Positions 1 to 6,516 of a stretch of 7,541 bases of DNA are shown here, piece by piece. Source of the DNA: Oscillospiraceae bacterium. GTDB lineage: Bacteria > Bacillota > Clostridia > Oscillospirales > Oscillospiraceae. Where the stretch lies: assembly GCA_016293265.1 (NCBI GenBank), contig JAEDEN010000074.1, forward strand, positions 1 through 7,541, read 5' to 3'. The notes beneath the pieces are model-generated. The model did no database searches and was not told the DNA's origin. It saw only the letters and a list, made by a program, of their open reading frames with translations. Position numbers and translations under genes: made by a program. Every line of letters begins with the position of its first letter. Position 1 is the first letter of the stretch.

Positions 1-434
1 ACGTGGGCTCCGTGGCCCGCGCCCGTGCCTTCGCCCAGAAGCTGCACATGAACCTTGCCATTGTGGATAAGCGCCGTCAGAAGGCCAACCAGTGCGAAGT
101 CATGAACGTCATCGGCGATGTGGCCGGCAAGGACTGCATCCTCTTCGACGACATGGTGGATACCGCCGGTTCCCTCTGCAACGCCGCCAAGGCCCTGGTG
201 GAAGTGGGCGGCGCCAAGAGCGTCCACGCCTGCGCTTCCCACGGCGTCCTCTCCGGCCCTGCCATCGAGCGCATCAACAGCAGCGTCATCAAGGAACTGG
301 CCCTGCTGGATACCATCCCCGCCATCGAGGCCGACCAGAGCGAAAAGATCAAGTATCTCTCCGTGGCTCCCATGTTTGCCGAGGCCATCGAGCGCATTTA
401 TCAGGAAGTGTCCCTCTCCAAGATCTTCCGCTAA
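1..434 (+). CDS. prs: Ribose-phosphate pyrophosphokinase (PRPP synthetase), C-terminal part
   Basis: This is the 3' end of a gene that begins before the window. The first two bases complete a codon (probably Asp), and the reading continues as VGSVARARAF to a TAA stop. The enzyme makes phosphoribosyl pyrophosphate from ribose-5-phosphate and ATP in the cytoplasm, feeding nucleotide, histidine and tryptophan synthesis. About 144 residues are visible, against roughly 315 for the whole protein. The diagnostic signal is the PRPP-binding loop at bases 141-176, read as LFDDMVDTAGSL, with the adjacent Asp pair and the DTAG turn. The common form has Thr where this one has Ser after DTAG, a mild change. 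The downstream CASHGVLSG segment also fits the family. A strong terminator lies 19 bases after the stop, so this ends a transcription unit. Confidence 0.95.
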   Translation, partial: VGSVARARAFAQKLHMNLAIVDKRRQKANQCEVMNVIGDVAGKDCILFDDMVDTAGSLCNAAKALVEVGGAKSVHACASHGVLSGPAIERINSSVIKELALLDTIPAIEADQSEKIKYLSVAPMFAEAIERIYQEVSLSKIFR

Positions 435-453
435 TCAAAAGACCACCTTCAAG

Positions 454-484
454 GGGCGGATGGAATCCATCCGCCCTCTTTTTT
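454..484 (+). terminator. Rho-independent terminator after prs
   Basis: A perfect 10-bp stem, GGGCGGATGG (454-463) with CCATCCGCCC (467-476), closes on the three-base loop AAT. It is followed by TCTTTTTT (477-484). It lies between the prs stop and the pth ribosome site, so it should end prs transcription. Any expression of pth from upstream would then depend on read-through, because no clear separate promoter is visible in the short remaining gap. Confidence 0.92.
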
Positions 485-509
485 ATCTCAATCTTTCAAG
501 GAGTTCTCT

Positions 510-1097
510 ATGCTGTTTGGAACAAAATCCGCCGCTGTGGACTGGCTGGTGGTGGGCCTGGGCAACCCCGGCCAGAAGTATGAGCATACCCGCCATAACA
601 TGGGCTTTCTCACCGTGGACCTGATGGCAGAAAAGCAGGGCGTGAAGCTGAACAAGGTCAAATTCAAGTCCGCCTACAACATTATGAATTTCGCCGGGTG
701 TAAGTGCCTGGTGATGAAGCCCCAGACCTATATGAACCTCTCCGGCGAGGCGGTGCGGGAGGCGGCCCAGTTCTACAAGATCCCCCCCCAGCGTGTCCTG
801 GTGATCTACGATGACGTATCCCTTCCCGTGGGCAAGCTCCGGGTGCGGCCCAGCGGTTCCGCCGGCGGCCACAACGGCATCAAGAACATCATCGCCCATC
901 TGGGCACGCAGGAATTCCCCCGCATTAAGATCGGTACCGGCGCCCCCGGCGAGGGGGGCGACATGATCGACTGGGTCATCGGTGTGCCCTCCCAGGCGGA
1001 GCGCAAGATCCTGGTGGAGAGCTTTGAGCGGGCCGTGGAGGCTGCGGAGTGCATCATTTCCGACGGCTGCCAGAAGGCCATGAACCGCTTCAACTGA
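510..1097 (+). CDS. pth: Peptidyl-tRNA hydrolase
   Basis: The enzyme cleaves the ester bond of peptidyl-tRNAs that drop off the ribosome, recycling tRNA in the cytoplasm. The product is 195 aa, the usual length for bacterial Pth. Visible family hallmarks, with E. coli equivalents in brackets, are N19 in GLGNPG (N10), catalytic H29 in TRHNMGF (H20), N76 in QTYMNLSG (N68), D101 in YDDVSLPVG (D93), and H121/N122 in GGHNG (H113/N114). All expected active-site residues are present. The ATG at 510 has AAGGAG at 498-503, six bases upstream. The N-terminus carries about nine residues more than E. coli Pth before the first beta strand. It sits between prs and mfd, as in many Bacillota, and ends 143 bases before the mfd start. 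Confidence 0.96.
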   Translation: MLFGTKSAAVDWLVVGLGNPGQKYEHTRHNMGFLTVDLMAEKQGVKLNKVKFKSAYNIMNFAGCKCLVMKPQTYMNLSGEAVREAAQFYKIPPQRVLVIYDDVSLPVGKLRVRPSGSAGGHNGIKNIIAHLGTQEFPRIKIGTGAPGEGGDMIDWVIGVPSQAERKILVESFERAVEAAECIISDGCQKAMNRFN

Positions 1098-1151
1098 TCC
1101 CTCATCCGAGGGCCTTCCGTTGGAAGGCATAGCGCATAGAAGGATGCGGGA
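1098..1151 (+). other. Structured spacer after pth with alternative pairings
   Basis: Directly after the pth stop, TCCCTCATCC (1098-1107) can pair with GGATGCGGGA (1142-1151) at 9 of 10 positions. This would enclose a perfect hairpin, GCCTTCC (1112-1118) with GGAAGGC (1122-1128), loop GTT. The same left arm can instead form a local hairpin, CCCTC (1099-1103) with GAGGG (1108-1112). The two folds exclude each other. There is no U-tract, so this is not a normal terminator. The pairing is seen in the sequence; any function is inference. Confidence 0.45.
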
Positions 1152-1167
1152 GCTTCATACACTGTCT

Positions 1168-1200
1168 ATCACACCCCCGGCTTTGCCCGCGGGGTGCGAT
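1168..1200 (+). other. GC-rich hairpin upstream of mfd
   Basis: CACCCC (1172-1177) pairs with GGGGTG (1191-1196). The stem is extended inward by CGG/CCG across one bulged base around the loop CTTTGC, and outward by ATC/GAT (1168-1170 with 1198-1200) across one mismatch. It is followed by a C-rich rather than T-rich run, so it is not an intrinsic terminator. It lies 40 bases before the mfd start and may be a leader or 3'-end stabilising structure. Confidence 0.45.
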
Positions 1201-1227
1201 GCCCGTTTCCCCCCATATTCGGAGAGC

Positions 1228-1235
1228 AAAGGAGG
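1228..1235 (+). promoter_or_regulatory. Ribosome binding site that fixes the mfd start
   Basis: AAAGGAGG lies five bases before the ATG at 1241. The reading frame is open 14 codons further upstream to an ATG at 1199, but that ATG has no Shine-Dalgarno sequence and sits in the arm of a hairpin. The start at 1241 is therefore preferred. Confidence 0.85.
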
Positions 1236-1240
1236 CCGCT

Positions 1241-4200
1241 ATGACCGAATTTCTGAAAAAATTGCAGACCCTGCAGGAGGTGGAGGAGCTGCTCCGCCGG
1301 GTGGATGGCGGCGGCTGCCCCGCGGCGGTCAGCGGACTTCAAAGCGTCCAGCGGGCCTGCGTCGGCGCGGCGGTGGCGGCGGGCGCCGGCCGCAGCGCCG
1401 TGTTCCTCTGCGGTGATGAGCGGGAGGCCCGCCAGCTTTCCGGGGACCTGACCGCCCTTCTGGGAGAGGCCCCGGTGCTGCTTTTGTCCCGGGAGTGGCA
1501 GCTGCGGTCCATGACGGTGGCCTCCCGGGAATGGGAGCAGAGCCGCCTTTCCGCCCTTCACCGCCTGGCGCAGGAGGAGTGCCGGGTGGTCGTCGCCACC
1601 GCCGACGCCTTGATGGCCCGCACCATGCCCCCGGCGGTATTGAAAAAGCTGACCGTCACCCTGGAGATAGGGGGACGCCAAGATATCGCCGGGCTGACGG
1701 AGCTTCTCCTCTCCGCTGGATACGCCCGGTGCGACCAGGTGGAAGGCCCTGGCCAGTTTGCCCTGCGGGGCGGCATCCTGGATGTATATTCGCCGCTGAT
1801 GTCCCAGCCTGTGCGCTGTGAGTTTTTCGATGATGAGATCGACTCCATGGGCACCTTTGACCCCGCCACCCAGCGCCGCACCGCCAATGTGGAAAGCGCC
1901 TTGCTGCTGCCGGCGGCGGAGGTGCTGCCCGCCTGCGCGAAGGGGGGCCTCTCCGGCCTGGGGGAGACGCTGCTTGCCCTTGCGGGGAAGCTCTCCAAAA
2001 AGCAAAAGACCGCTCAAACGGCGGAAAAGCTGCGGGAGGATGGAGAAAAGCTGAAAAACGGCGCTCTCCCCGGCGGCATGGACCGCTATCTTGCCGCCAT
2101 CTACCCGGATATCCACACGGCCATTGACTTCCTGCCTCCCGACGCGGTGGTGTTTTTCAGCGAGAGCGGCCGGGTGGATGACCGGGCGAAGGGAGCGGCG
2201 GAGCAGCTCAGGCAGGAGCTGGAGCCCCTTTTGGAGACGGGGATGATGGCGGGGGAGTACGCCCGGCTGGCCCTCTCGCCGGAGGAGCTTTACGCCGCCC
2301 TGGAGGATTTCCCCCTGATCCTGATGGATTCCCTCCCAACCTCCCGCTTTCCCGTGCGGCCCAGGGGGCTGCTGTCCATTAACGCCCGGCAGCTCAGCTC
2401 CTACGGCGGCAGCCTTGAGACCGCCGTCACCGACCTTGCCCACTACCGCTCCTCCGGCAGCGCCGTTTTGGTGCTCTGCGGCGGAGAGGGGCGGGCGAAG
2501 AACCTCCAGCGGCTGCTGGAGGAGCACCGCATCCCCGCCGTGCTGGATCTCGGCGGCGCCGCCATGCCCGCGCCGGGAGAGGTGCGCATCACCGTGGGCG
2601 CCCTTTCCGCCGGCAGCGAGTGGCCGGCGCTGAAGCTGGCCGTCCTCACCGAGGGACAGCTTGCGGCGAAGGGAAGGAAAAAGGCCCGCTTCAAGACCGA
2701 TTCCAACCGCCAGAAGATCCAGTCCTACACGGACCTCTCTCCCGGCGACCTGGTGGTTCATGTCCACCACGGCGTGGGCCGCTTCGTGGGATTGGAGCGC
2801 CTTCCCGTGGACGGCGTGGAAAAGGATTATATCAAGATCAGCTACGCCGGGGGGGACTCCCTCTATGTCCCCGCCACCCAGTTGGACCAGGTGGCCAAGT
2901 ATATCGGCGGCGGCGAGGACAACGAGCACCAGAAGCTGAACAAGCTGGGCGGCACCGAGTGGGCCAAGCAGAAATCCAGGGCAAAAAAGGCCGCCAAGGA
3001 CCTGGCCAAGGGGCTCACCCAGCTTTACGCCGAGCGCCAGCGCCGCCCCGGCTTCGCCTTTTCCCCGGATTCCCCCTGGCAGCAGGAATTTGAGGACGCC
3101 TTCCCCTACGCCGAGACCGACGACCAGCTTCGTGCCATCGCGGAGATCAAAAAAGATATGGAGACGCCCCGGCCCATGGACCGCCTGCTTTGCGGCGACG
3201 TGGGCTACGGCAAGACGGAGGTTGCCCTCCGGGCTGTCATGAAGTGCGTGCTGGACGGCAAGCAGGCCGCCATCCTGGTGCCCACCACCGTCCTTGCCCA
3301 GCAGCATTACGCCACCGCCTGCGGCCGCTTCCAGGCCTTCCCGGTGCGTGTGGAGGTCCTCTCCCGCTTCACCTCCGCCAAGGAGGTCAAGCGCATTCTG
3401 GAGGCCACCAGGGAGGGCAGGGTGGACCTGTTGATCGGCACCCACAAGCTGCTGCAAAAAAACGTGGAATTCAAGGACCTGGGTCTTCTGGTGATTGACG
3501 AGGAGCAGCGCTTCGGCGTGACCCACAAGGAACGGCTCAAGGAGATGAGCCGCCAAGTGGATGTGCTGACCCTCTCGGCCACCCCCATCCCCCGGACGCT
3601 GAACATGGCCCTTTCCGGCCTTCGGGATATGTCCACCATCGAAGAGCCTCCCGCCGACCGCCAGCCGGTGCAGACCTATGTGCTGGAGCATGACTGGGCC
3701 ATCCTGGCGGACGCCTGCCGCCGGGAGCTTGCCCGGGGCGGGCAGATCTACTACCTCCACAACCGGGTGGAGAGCATCGACCTCACCGCCTCCCGGATCC
3801 AAAAGCTCCTGGGGGAGGAGGTGCGGGTGGTGACGGGCCACGGCAAGATGAGTGAGCAGCAGCTTTCCTCCGTCATGCAGGCCATGGTGGACGGGGAGGC
3901 AGACGTGCTGGTGTGCACCACCATTATCGAGACCGGCATCGACATCCCCAACGTCAATACCCTCATCATCGAGGACGCGGACAAAATGGGCCTTGCCCAG
4001 CTTCATCAGATCCGGGGCCGCATCGGCCGCAGTGCCCGGAGAGCCTACGCCTATCTGACCTACCGCCGGGGCAAGGTGCTGCAGGAGGTGGCTGCCAAGC
4101 GGCTGGGCGCCATCCGGGACTTTGTGGAATTCGGCTCCGGGTTTAAGATCGCCATGCGGGACCTGGAGATCCGGGGCGCAGGTAACCTGCTGGGGCCGGA

Positions 4201-4753
4201 GCAGTCCGGCTTTTTGATGAGCGTGGGCTATGACCTGTATCTCAAGCTTTTGGAAGAAGCGGTTTTGGAGGAGCGGGGCGAGGAGAAAAAGATTGCCATG
4301 GAGTGCTCCGCCGACCTGGTGGTCAACGCCAACATCCCCTCCTTCTATGTGCCCTCCGCCGAGCAGCGGATGGACCTCTACCGCCGCATCGCCGCCATCC
4401 GCACCGACGAGGACGCCGGCGAGCTGCTGGATGAGCTGCTGGATCGCTACGGCGAGGCTCCCAAGTCCGTGCTGGCTTTGCTGGACGTGGCCCTGCTGCG
4501 CACCGTTGCGGGCAAGGCAGGCGTGGCGGACATCACCCAGAAAAAGGACCTTCTGCGCTTCAAGTTCGGCGTTTTCCACCCCCAGGCGGTGGTGATGGTC
4601 TGCGGCCAGGGCAAGTACAAGCTGCGTGCCGCCCTTTCCGCCGGAGACGTGCCGGTGCTGACGCTGAAGCTCAGACCCAACGAGGACGTGTTGGAAACTG
4701 CCCGGACTCTGGCGGAGGATCTGCTGCTGGCCGTGAAGCAGACGGAAGGATGA
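1241..4753 (+). CDS. mfd: Transcription-repair coupling factor (Mfd)
   Basis: Mfd is a DNA translocase that pushes stalled RNA polymerase off damaged template and recruits UvrA for nucleotide excision repair. The product is 1170 aa, close to B. subtilis Mfd (1177). Order of parts: a UvrB-like N-terminal region that lacks a Walker motif; a Lys/Glu-rich segment near residues 250-275; the RNA polymerase-interacting (CarD-like) domain near 497-570, starting LSPGDLVVHVHHGVG; then the two RecA-like motor lobes. Motor motifs are TDDQ ending at Q629, Walker A GDVGYGKT at 652-659, DEEQ at 753-756, SAT at 779-781, and QIRGRIGRS at 923-931 with the arginine fingers. The translocation motif (IAMRDLEIRGAGNLLG) starts at 970. 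A C-terminal D7 domain occupies about 1020-1120. Nothing appears broken. The gene follows pth in the same direction and ends facing the rpsR operon. Confidence 0.97.
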   Translation: MTEFLKKLQTLQEVEELLRRVDGGGCPAAVSGLQSVQRACVGAAVAAGAGRSAVFLCGDEREARQLSGDLTALLGEAPVLLLSREWQLRSMTVASREWEQSRLSALHRLAQEECRVVVATADALMARTMPPAVLKKLTVTLEIGGRQDIAGLTELLLSAGYARCDQVEGPGQFALRGGILDVYSPLMSQPVRCEFFDDEIDSMGTFDPATQRRTANVESALLLPAAEVLPACAKGGLSGLGETLLALAGKLSKKQKTAQTAEKLREDGEKLKNGALPGGMDRYLAAIYPDIHTAIDFLPPDAVVFFSESGRVDDRAKGAAEQLRQELEPLLETGMMAGEYARLALSPEELYAALEDFPLILMDSLPTSRFPVRPRGLLSINARQLSSYGGSLETAVTDLAHYRSSGSAVLVLCGGEGRAKNLQRLLEEHRIPAVLDLGGAAMPAPGEVRITVGALSAGSEWPALKLAVLTEGQLAAKGRKKARFKTDSNRQKIQSYTDLSPGDLVVHVHHGVGRFVGLERLPVDGVEKDYIKISYAGGDSLYVPATQLDQVAKYIGGGEDNEHQKLNKLGGTEWAKQKSRAKKAAKDLAKGLTQLYAERQRRPGFAFSPDSPWQQEFEDAFPYAETDDQLRAIAEIKKDMETPRPMDRLLCGDVGYGKTEVALRAVMKCVLDGKQAAILVPTTVLAQQHYATACGRFQAFPVRVEVLSRFTSAKEVKRILEATREGRVDLLIGTHKLLQKNVEFKDLGLLVIDEEQRFGVTHKERLKEMSRQVDVLTLSATPIPRTLNMALSGLRDMSTIEEPPADRQPVQTYVLEHDWAILADACRRELARGGQIYYLHNRVESIDLTASRIQKLLGEEVRVVTGHGKMSEQQLSSVMQAMVDGEADVLVCTTIIETGIDIPNVNTLIIEDADKMGLAQLHQIRGRIGRSARRAYAYLTYRRGKVLQEVAAKRLGAIRDFVEFGSGFKIAMRDLEIRGAGNLLGPEQSGFLMSVGYDLYLKLLEEAVLEERGEEKKIAMECSADLVVNANIPSFYVPSAEQRMDLYRRIAAIRTDEDAGELLDELLDRYGEAPKSVLALLDVALLRTVAGKAGVADITQKKDLLRFKFGVFHPQAVVMVCGQGKYKLRAALSAGDVPVLTLKLRPNEDVLETARTLAEDLLLAVKQTEG

Positions 4754-4802
4754 GTCCCCGCGCCTCCCGGCCTGCCGGGGCCTGGGTTCTGCAAGATAAT
4801 AA

Positions 4803-4835
4803 AAAAATCCCCGTTCCACAGGAACGGGGATTTTT
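4803..4835. terminator. Bidirectional terminator shared by mfd and rpsR
   Basis: A perfect inverted repeat: the left arm at 4803-4817 (five A then TCCCCGTTCC) and the right arm at 4821-4835 (GGAACGGGGA then four T) close on the loop ACA. On the plus strand the stem ends in a T run; on the minus strand the A-run at 4801-4807 supplies a seven-U tail. It therefore fits both the end of mfd and the end of the leftward rpsF-ssb-rpsR operon. A weaker CCCGG/CCGGG hairpin (4766-4770 with 4775-4779) precedes it. Confidence 0.93.
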
Positions 4836-4863
4836 CTTGGTTGTTGAAACGCCTGGGTGCTCC

Positions 4864-5115
4864 TTAGTCGGTGACGTAGGGCAGCAGGGCGATCTGACGG
4901 GCACGCTTGATGGCCTCAGTCAGCTGACGCTGATGCATGGCGCAGGTGCCGGTGGTTCTGCGGGGCAGAATCTTGGAGCGCTCAGAGACGAAACGGCGCA
5001 GCTTGGCGGCGTCCTTGTAATCAATGCTCTCGCACTTCTCGGCGCAGAACTGGCAAACCTTACGACGCTTGCCGCGCACGGGACGAGCAGGTCTTGCTTC
5101 ACGATCGAAAGCCAT
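4864..5115 (-). CDS. rpsR: 30S ribosomal protein S18
   Basis: S18 is a small-subunit protein that forms a heterodimer with S6 on the 16S rRNA platform. The product is 83 aa, typical for the family. The conserved core is visible: DYKDAAKLRRFVSERSKILP (32-51) and TGTCAMHQRQLTEAIKRAR (55-73). The N-terminal part carries C21, C24 and C28 (CQFCAEKC), with a further C58 in TGTC, matching the zinc-ribbon-like cysteine-rich form of S18; many homologues have lost some of these cysteines. The start is set by AAGGAGG (5124-5130 read on the minus strand), eight bases before the ATG. It is the last gene of the rpsF-ssb-rpsR operon, 28 bases after the ssb stop, and is followed by the shared terminator. Confidence 0.97.
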   Translation of the reverse strand: MAFDREARPARPVRGKRRKVCQFCAEKCESIDYKDAAKLRRFVSERSKILPRRTTGTCAMHQRQLTEAIKRARQIALLPYVTD

Positions 5116-5143
5116 GAATGGTTCCTCCTTCAAGAATTTTAGA

Positions 5144-5590
5144 TCAGAACGGCAGTTCGCCGTCCTCCTCGCCGATCTCGGCGAAGTCAGAGTGGCCCAT
5201 GGGGGCGCTTGCGCGTCCGGCGGGCGCACCGTAGGCGGGGGCGGAGCCGTAATCACCGGCGCCGGAATCCCGCTTGGAGTCCCCGAAATAGACGTTGTCG
5301 GCAACGACTTCGGCGCTTCTGCGCTTGCCGCCGTCCCGGTCCGTCCAGTCGCGGATCTGCAGCCGGCCTTCCACCACGGCCATGCGGCCCTTGGTGAAAT
5401 ACTTGCTGACAAATTCCGCGGTGCTGCGCCAGGCCACGATGTCGATGAAATCGGTCTCCTTCTCGCCGCTCTGGGACTTGAAATCCCGGTCAACGGCCAG
5501 GGAGAAGGACGTAACGGCGGTGCCGCTGCCGGTACGGCGCAGTTCGGGGTCACGGGTCAGACGACCCATGAGGACGATCTTGTTGAGCAT
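5144..5590 (-). CDS. ssb: Single-stranded DNA-binding protein
   Basis: SSB coats single-stranded DNA during replication, repair and recombination, and recruits partner proteins through its C-terminal tip. The product is 148 aa. Residues 1-105 form the OB fold: it starts MLNKIVLMGRLTRDPELR, contains W54 in DIVAW and F60, and has GRLQIRDW (75-82) and ADNVYFG (97-103). Residues about 104-133 are a Gly/Ala/Ser/Tyr-rich flexible linker. The protein ends in an acidic tail, EIGEEDGELPF, a variant of the usual DDDIPF tip with the Pro-Phe end intact. The start lies 15 bases after the rpsF stop with AGAGGAGG immediately upstream, so the two genes are tightly coupled. Position between S6 and S18 indicates the housekeeping SSB rather than a phage or plasmid copy. 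Confidence 0.97.
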   Translation of the reverse strand: MLNKIVLMGRLTRDPELRRTGSGTAVTSFSLAVDRDFKSQSGEKETDFIDIVAWRSTAEFVSKYFTKGRMAVVEGRLQIRDWTDRDGGKRRSAEVVADNVYFGDSKRDSGAGDYGSAPAYGAPAGRASAPMGHSDFAEIGEEDGELPF

Positions 5591-5605
5591 AGCGGATGCC
5601 TCCTC

Positions 5606-5902
5606 TTACTCGCCCTTGCAGACGACCAGAGAACGCATGACACCGTCGGCGATACCGAGCTTACGGCTCAGCTCTCTGGGGAAGGAAGGCTCGCTGGTGA
5701 AGCTCATCAGCACGTAGTAGCCATCGTTCTTGAAGTTGATGGGATAGGCCAGCTTGCGGGTACCCCATTCTTCCACCTCAACGGCGGAACCATTCTGCTC
5801 AGCCAGGGCCTTGAAGCTGGCAACGATGTTAGCGATGCCCTCCTCACCCTGTGCAGGGTCGATGATGTAGACGACCTCATAATTGGCAGAAACCTTTGCC
5901 AT
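5606..5902 (-). CDS. rpsF: 30S ribosomal protein S6
   Basis: S6 binds 16S rRNA as a heterodimer with S18 in the 30S platform. The product is 98 aa, the usual size. The family pattern is visible: NYEVVYIIDP near the start, then the central EEWGTRKLAYPINF (44-57) followed by NDGYYVLM (59-66), and a C-terminal ELSRKLGIADGVMRSLVV (77-94). The start is the ATG at 5902, with AAAGGAGG (5911-5918, minus strand) eight bases upstream. The frame is open further upstream, but that extension would run across the -10 box of the operon promoter, so it is rejected. It is the first gene of rpsF-ssb-rpsR and has a structured leader that may bind the S6:S18 complex. Confidence 0.97.
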   Translation of the reverse strand: MAKVSANYEVVYIIDPAQGEEGIANIVASFKALAEQNGSAVEVEEWGTRKLAYPINFKNDGYYVLMSFTSEPSFPRELSRKLGIADGVMRSLVVCKGE

Positions 5903-5975
5903 GTTTTGCACCTCCTTTTGGACTGATGGCCCACACCCAAAGTGCGGGCAAGGATTTGCCTGCATACTGCAAGCC
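5903..5975 (-). promoter_or_regulatory. Structured 5' leader of rpsF, candidate S6:S18-binding RNA
   Basis: The predicted transcript begins near 5974-5975 and runs about 72 nt to the rpsF start. It can form a hairpin at 5929-5949: GCCC pairs with GGGC, then a G-U pair, then CAC with GUG, loop UUUGG. An overlapping alternative is GGCAA/UUGCC at 5947-5960 with loop AUCC. A CCG trinucleotide lies at 5945-5947. Known rpsF leaders in many phyla bind the S6:S18 complex through a CCG bulge flanked by a stem and a hairpin, imitating the 16S site. The position and the CCG fit that, but I could not fold it convincingly into the published bulged shape. Confidence 0.45.
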
Positions 5976-5980
5976 TTTTT

Positions 5981-6008
5981 ATTATACCGCAACTTATCCA
6001 AAAGTCAA
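5981..6008 (-). promoter_or_regulatory. Sigma-A-type promoter of rpsF-ssb-rpsR
   Basis: On the minus strand, TTGACT (6003-6008) and a perfect TATAAT (5981-5986) are separated by 16 bp. Upstream of the -35 box, about 6009-6035, the DNA is rich in A and T tracts, as in UP elements of strong ribosomal promoters. The predicted start is a G near 5974-5975, giving a leader of about 72 nt. This is the best promoter in the window. Confidence 0.88.
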
Positions 6009-6052
6009 GAAAAAGTTTTTGTTTTGATAAAATTCTTCCCTTTTGCAAGAAG

Positions 6053-6082
6053 TTGTGATATACCATGGATACAGAATACAAA
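6053..6082 (+). promoter_or_regulatory. Weak candidate promoter for the VOC gene
   Basis: TTGTGA (6053-6058) and TACAAA (6077-6082) are 18 bp apart on the plus strand. An alternative is an extended -10, TGATATACC (6056-6064), without a good -35 box. The gap is AT-rich and divergent from the rpsF promoter, so a rightward promoter is expected here, but neither candidate is close to consensus. Confidence 0.35.
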
Positions 6083-6085
6083 ATA

Positions 6086-6102
6086 TTGCGCATTCCGCGC
6101 AA
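6086..6102 (+). other. Inverted repeat upstream of the VOC gene
   Basis: TTGCGC (6086-6091) and GCGCAA (6097-6102) form a perfect 6-bp inverted repeat around ATTCC, ending four bases before the AGGAGG ribosome site (6107-6112). It could be a small RNA hairpin near the 5' end of the message or a protein operator just downstream of the promoter. No factor can be named. Confidence 0.35.
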
Positions 6103-6120
6103 AATGAGGAGGAGCATCCC

Positions 6121-6516
6121 ATGAAGGAATACTTCGGCGGCCTTGCCCACATCGGTGTATTGACAAATGATCTGGAAAAGAGCATCGCCTTTTATGAAAA
6201 GCTGGGCGGAACGGTAACGGACCGCGCCGTCCTTCCTACCCCCGAAGGCGAAAAGCAGCTGGTCATGGTGGCGGTGCTGGGCGTTACCGTGGAGCTGATC
6301 CACCCTCCCGTGCCCGTGGAGCTGAAGGAGGGCACCGTCTCCCACTTTGCCGTTTGGGTGAAGGATATCGACGCTGCCGCCGCCGCCATCAAGGCACAGG
6401 GCATCGACACTTTTGCCACCCCCGCCAAGAACGTTTCCAGCCTCTTCGGCGGCATGGCCAACTGGTTTTTCACCGGCCCCAACGGAGAGCGCATCGAGCT
6501 GATGGAGAAATGCTGA
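6121..6516 (+). CDS. VOC (glyoxalase I-like) family metalloprotein
   Basis: The product is 131 aa with two beta-alpha-beta-beta-beta halves, as in single-domain glyoxalase I and methylmalonyl-CoA epimerase relatives. The four expected metal ligands are visible: H10 (LAHIGV), E58 (TVELIH), H75 (VSHFAV) and E126 (ERIELME). The C-terminal FFTGPNGERIELME is strongly glyoxalase-like. It probably acts in the cytoplasm as a metal-dependent lyase, isomerase or epimerase, but the substrate cannot be read from sequence; lactoylglutathione lyase-like is only a family label. The ATG at 6121 has AGGAGG eight bases upstream. An in-frame extension to 6043 would run through the candidate promoter and the inverted repeat, so it is rejected. 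The gene is divergent from rpsF and 48 bases ahead of tatD. Confidence 0.88.
   Translation: MKEYFGGLAHIGVLTNDLEKSIAFYEKLGGTVTDRAVLPTPEGEKQLVMVAVLGVTVELIHPPVPVELKEGTVSHFAVWVKDIDAAAAAIKAQGIDTFATPAKNVSSLFGGMANWFFTGPNGERIELMEKC

Noticed and set aside
1112..1128. GCCTTCC/GGAAGGC hairpin as a terminator for pth
   Set aside because: No T-run follows; kept only as a structural feature.
483..1130. A 215-codon minus-strand frame over pth
   Set aside because: Antisense shadow of a clear Pth gene with all catalytic residues; no credible ribosome site or family resemblance.
1199..1240. Upstream in-frame start for mfd at 1199
   Set aside because: No Shine-Dalgarno sequence, and the codons overlap a hairpin arm; AAAGGAGG is placed correctly for 1241.
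1169..4819. A 1216-codon open frame on the minus strand covering all of mfd
   Set aside because: It is an antisense shadow. In GC-rich genes the Leu and Ser codons that would read as stops on the other strand are rare. The plus-strand frame holds all Mfd motifs, and the antisense product is low-complexity Gly/His/Leu-rich with no recognisable domain.
5024..5926. A 300-codon plus-strand frame over rpsF-ssb-rpsR
   Set aside because: It crosses three recognised minus-strand genes and their ribosome sites; explained by codon bias.
5903..6001. N-terminal extension of rpsF to 6001
   Set aside because: It would place the -10 box inside the coding region; the start at 5902 gives the normal S6 N-terminus with a strong ribosome site.
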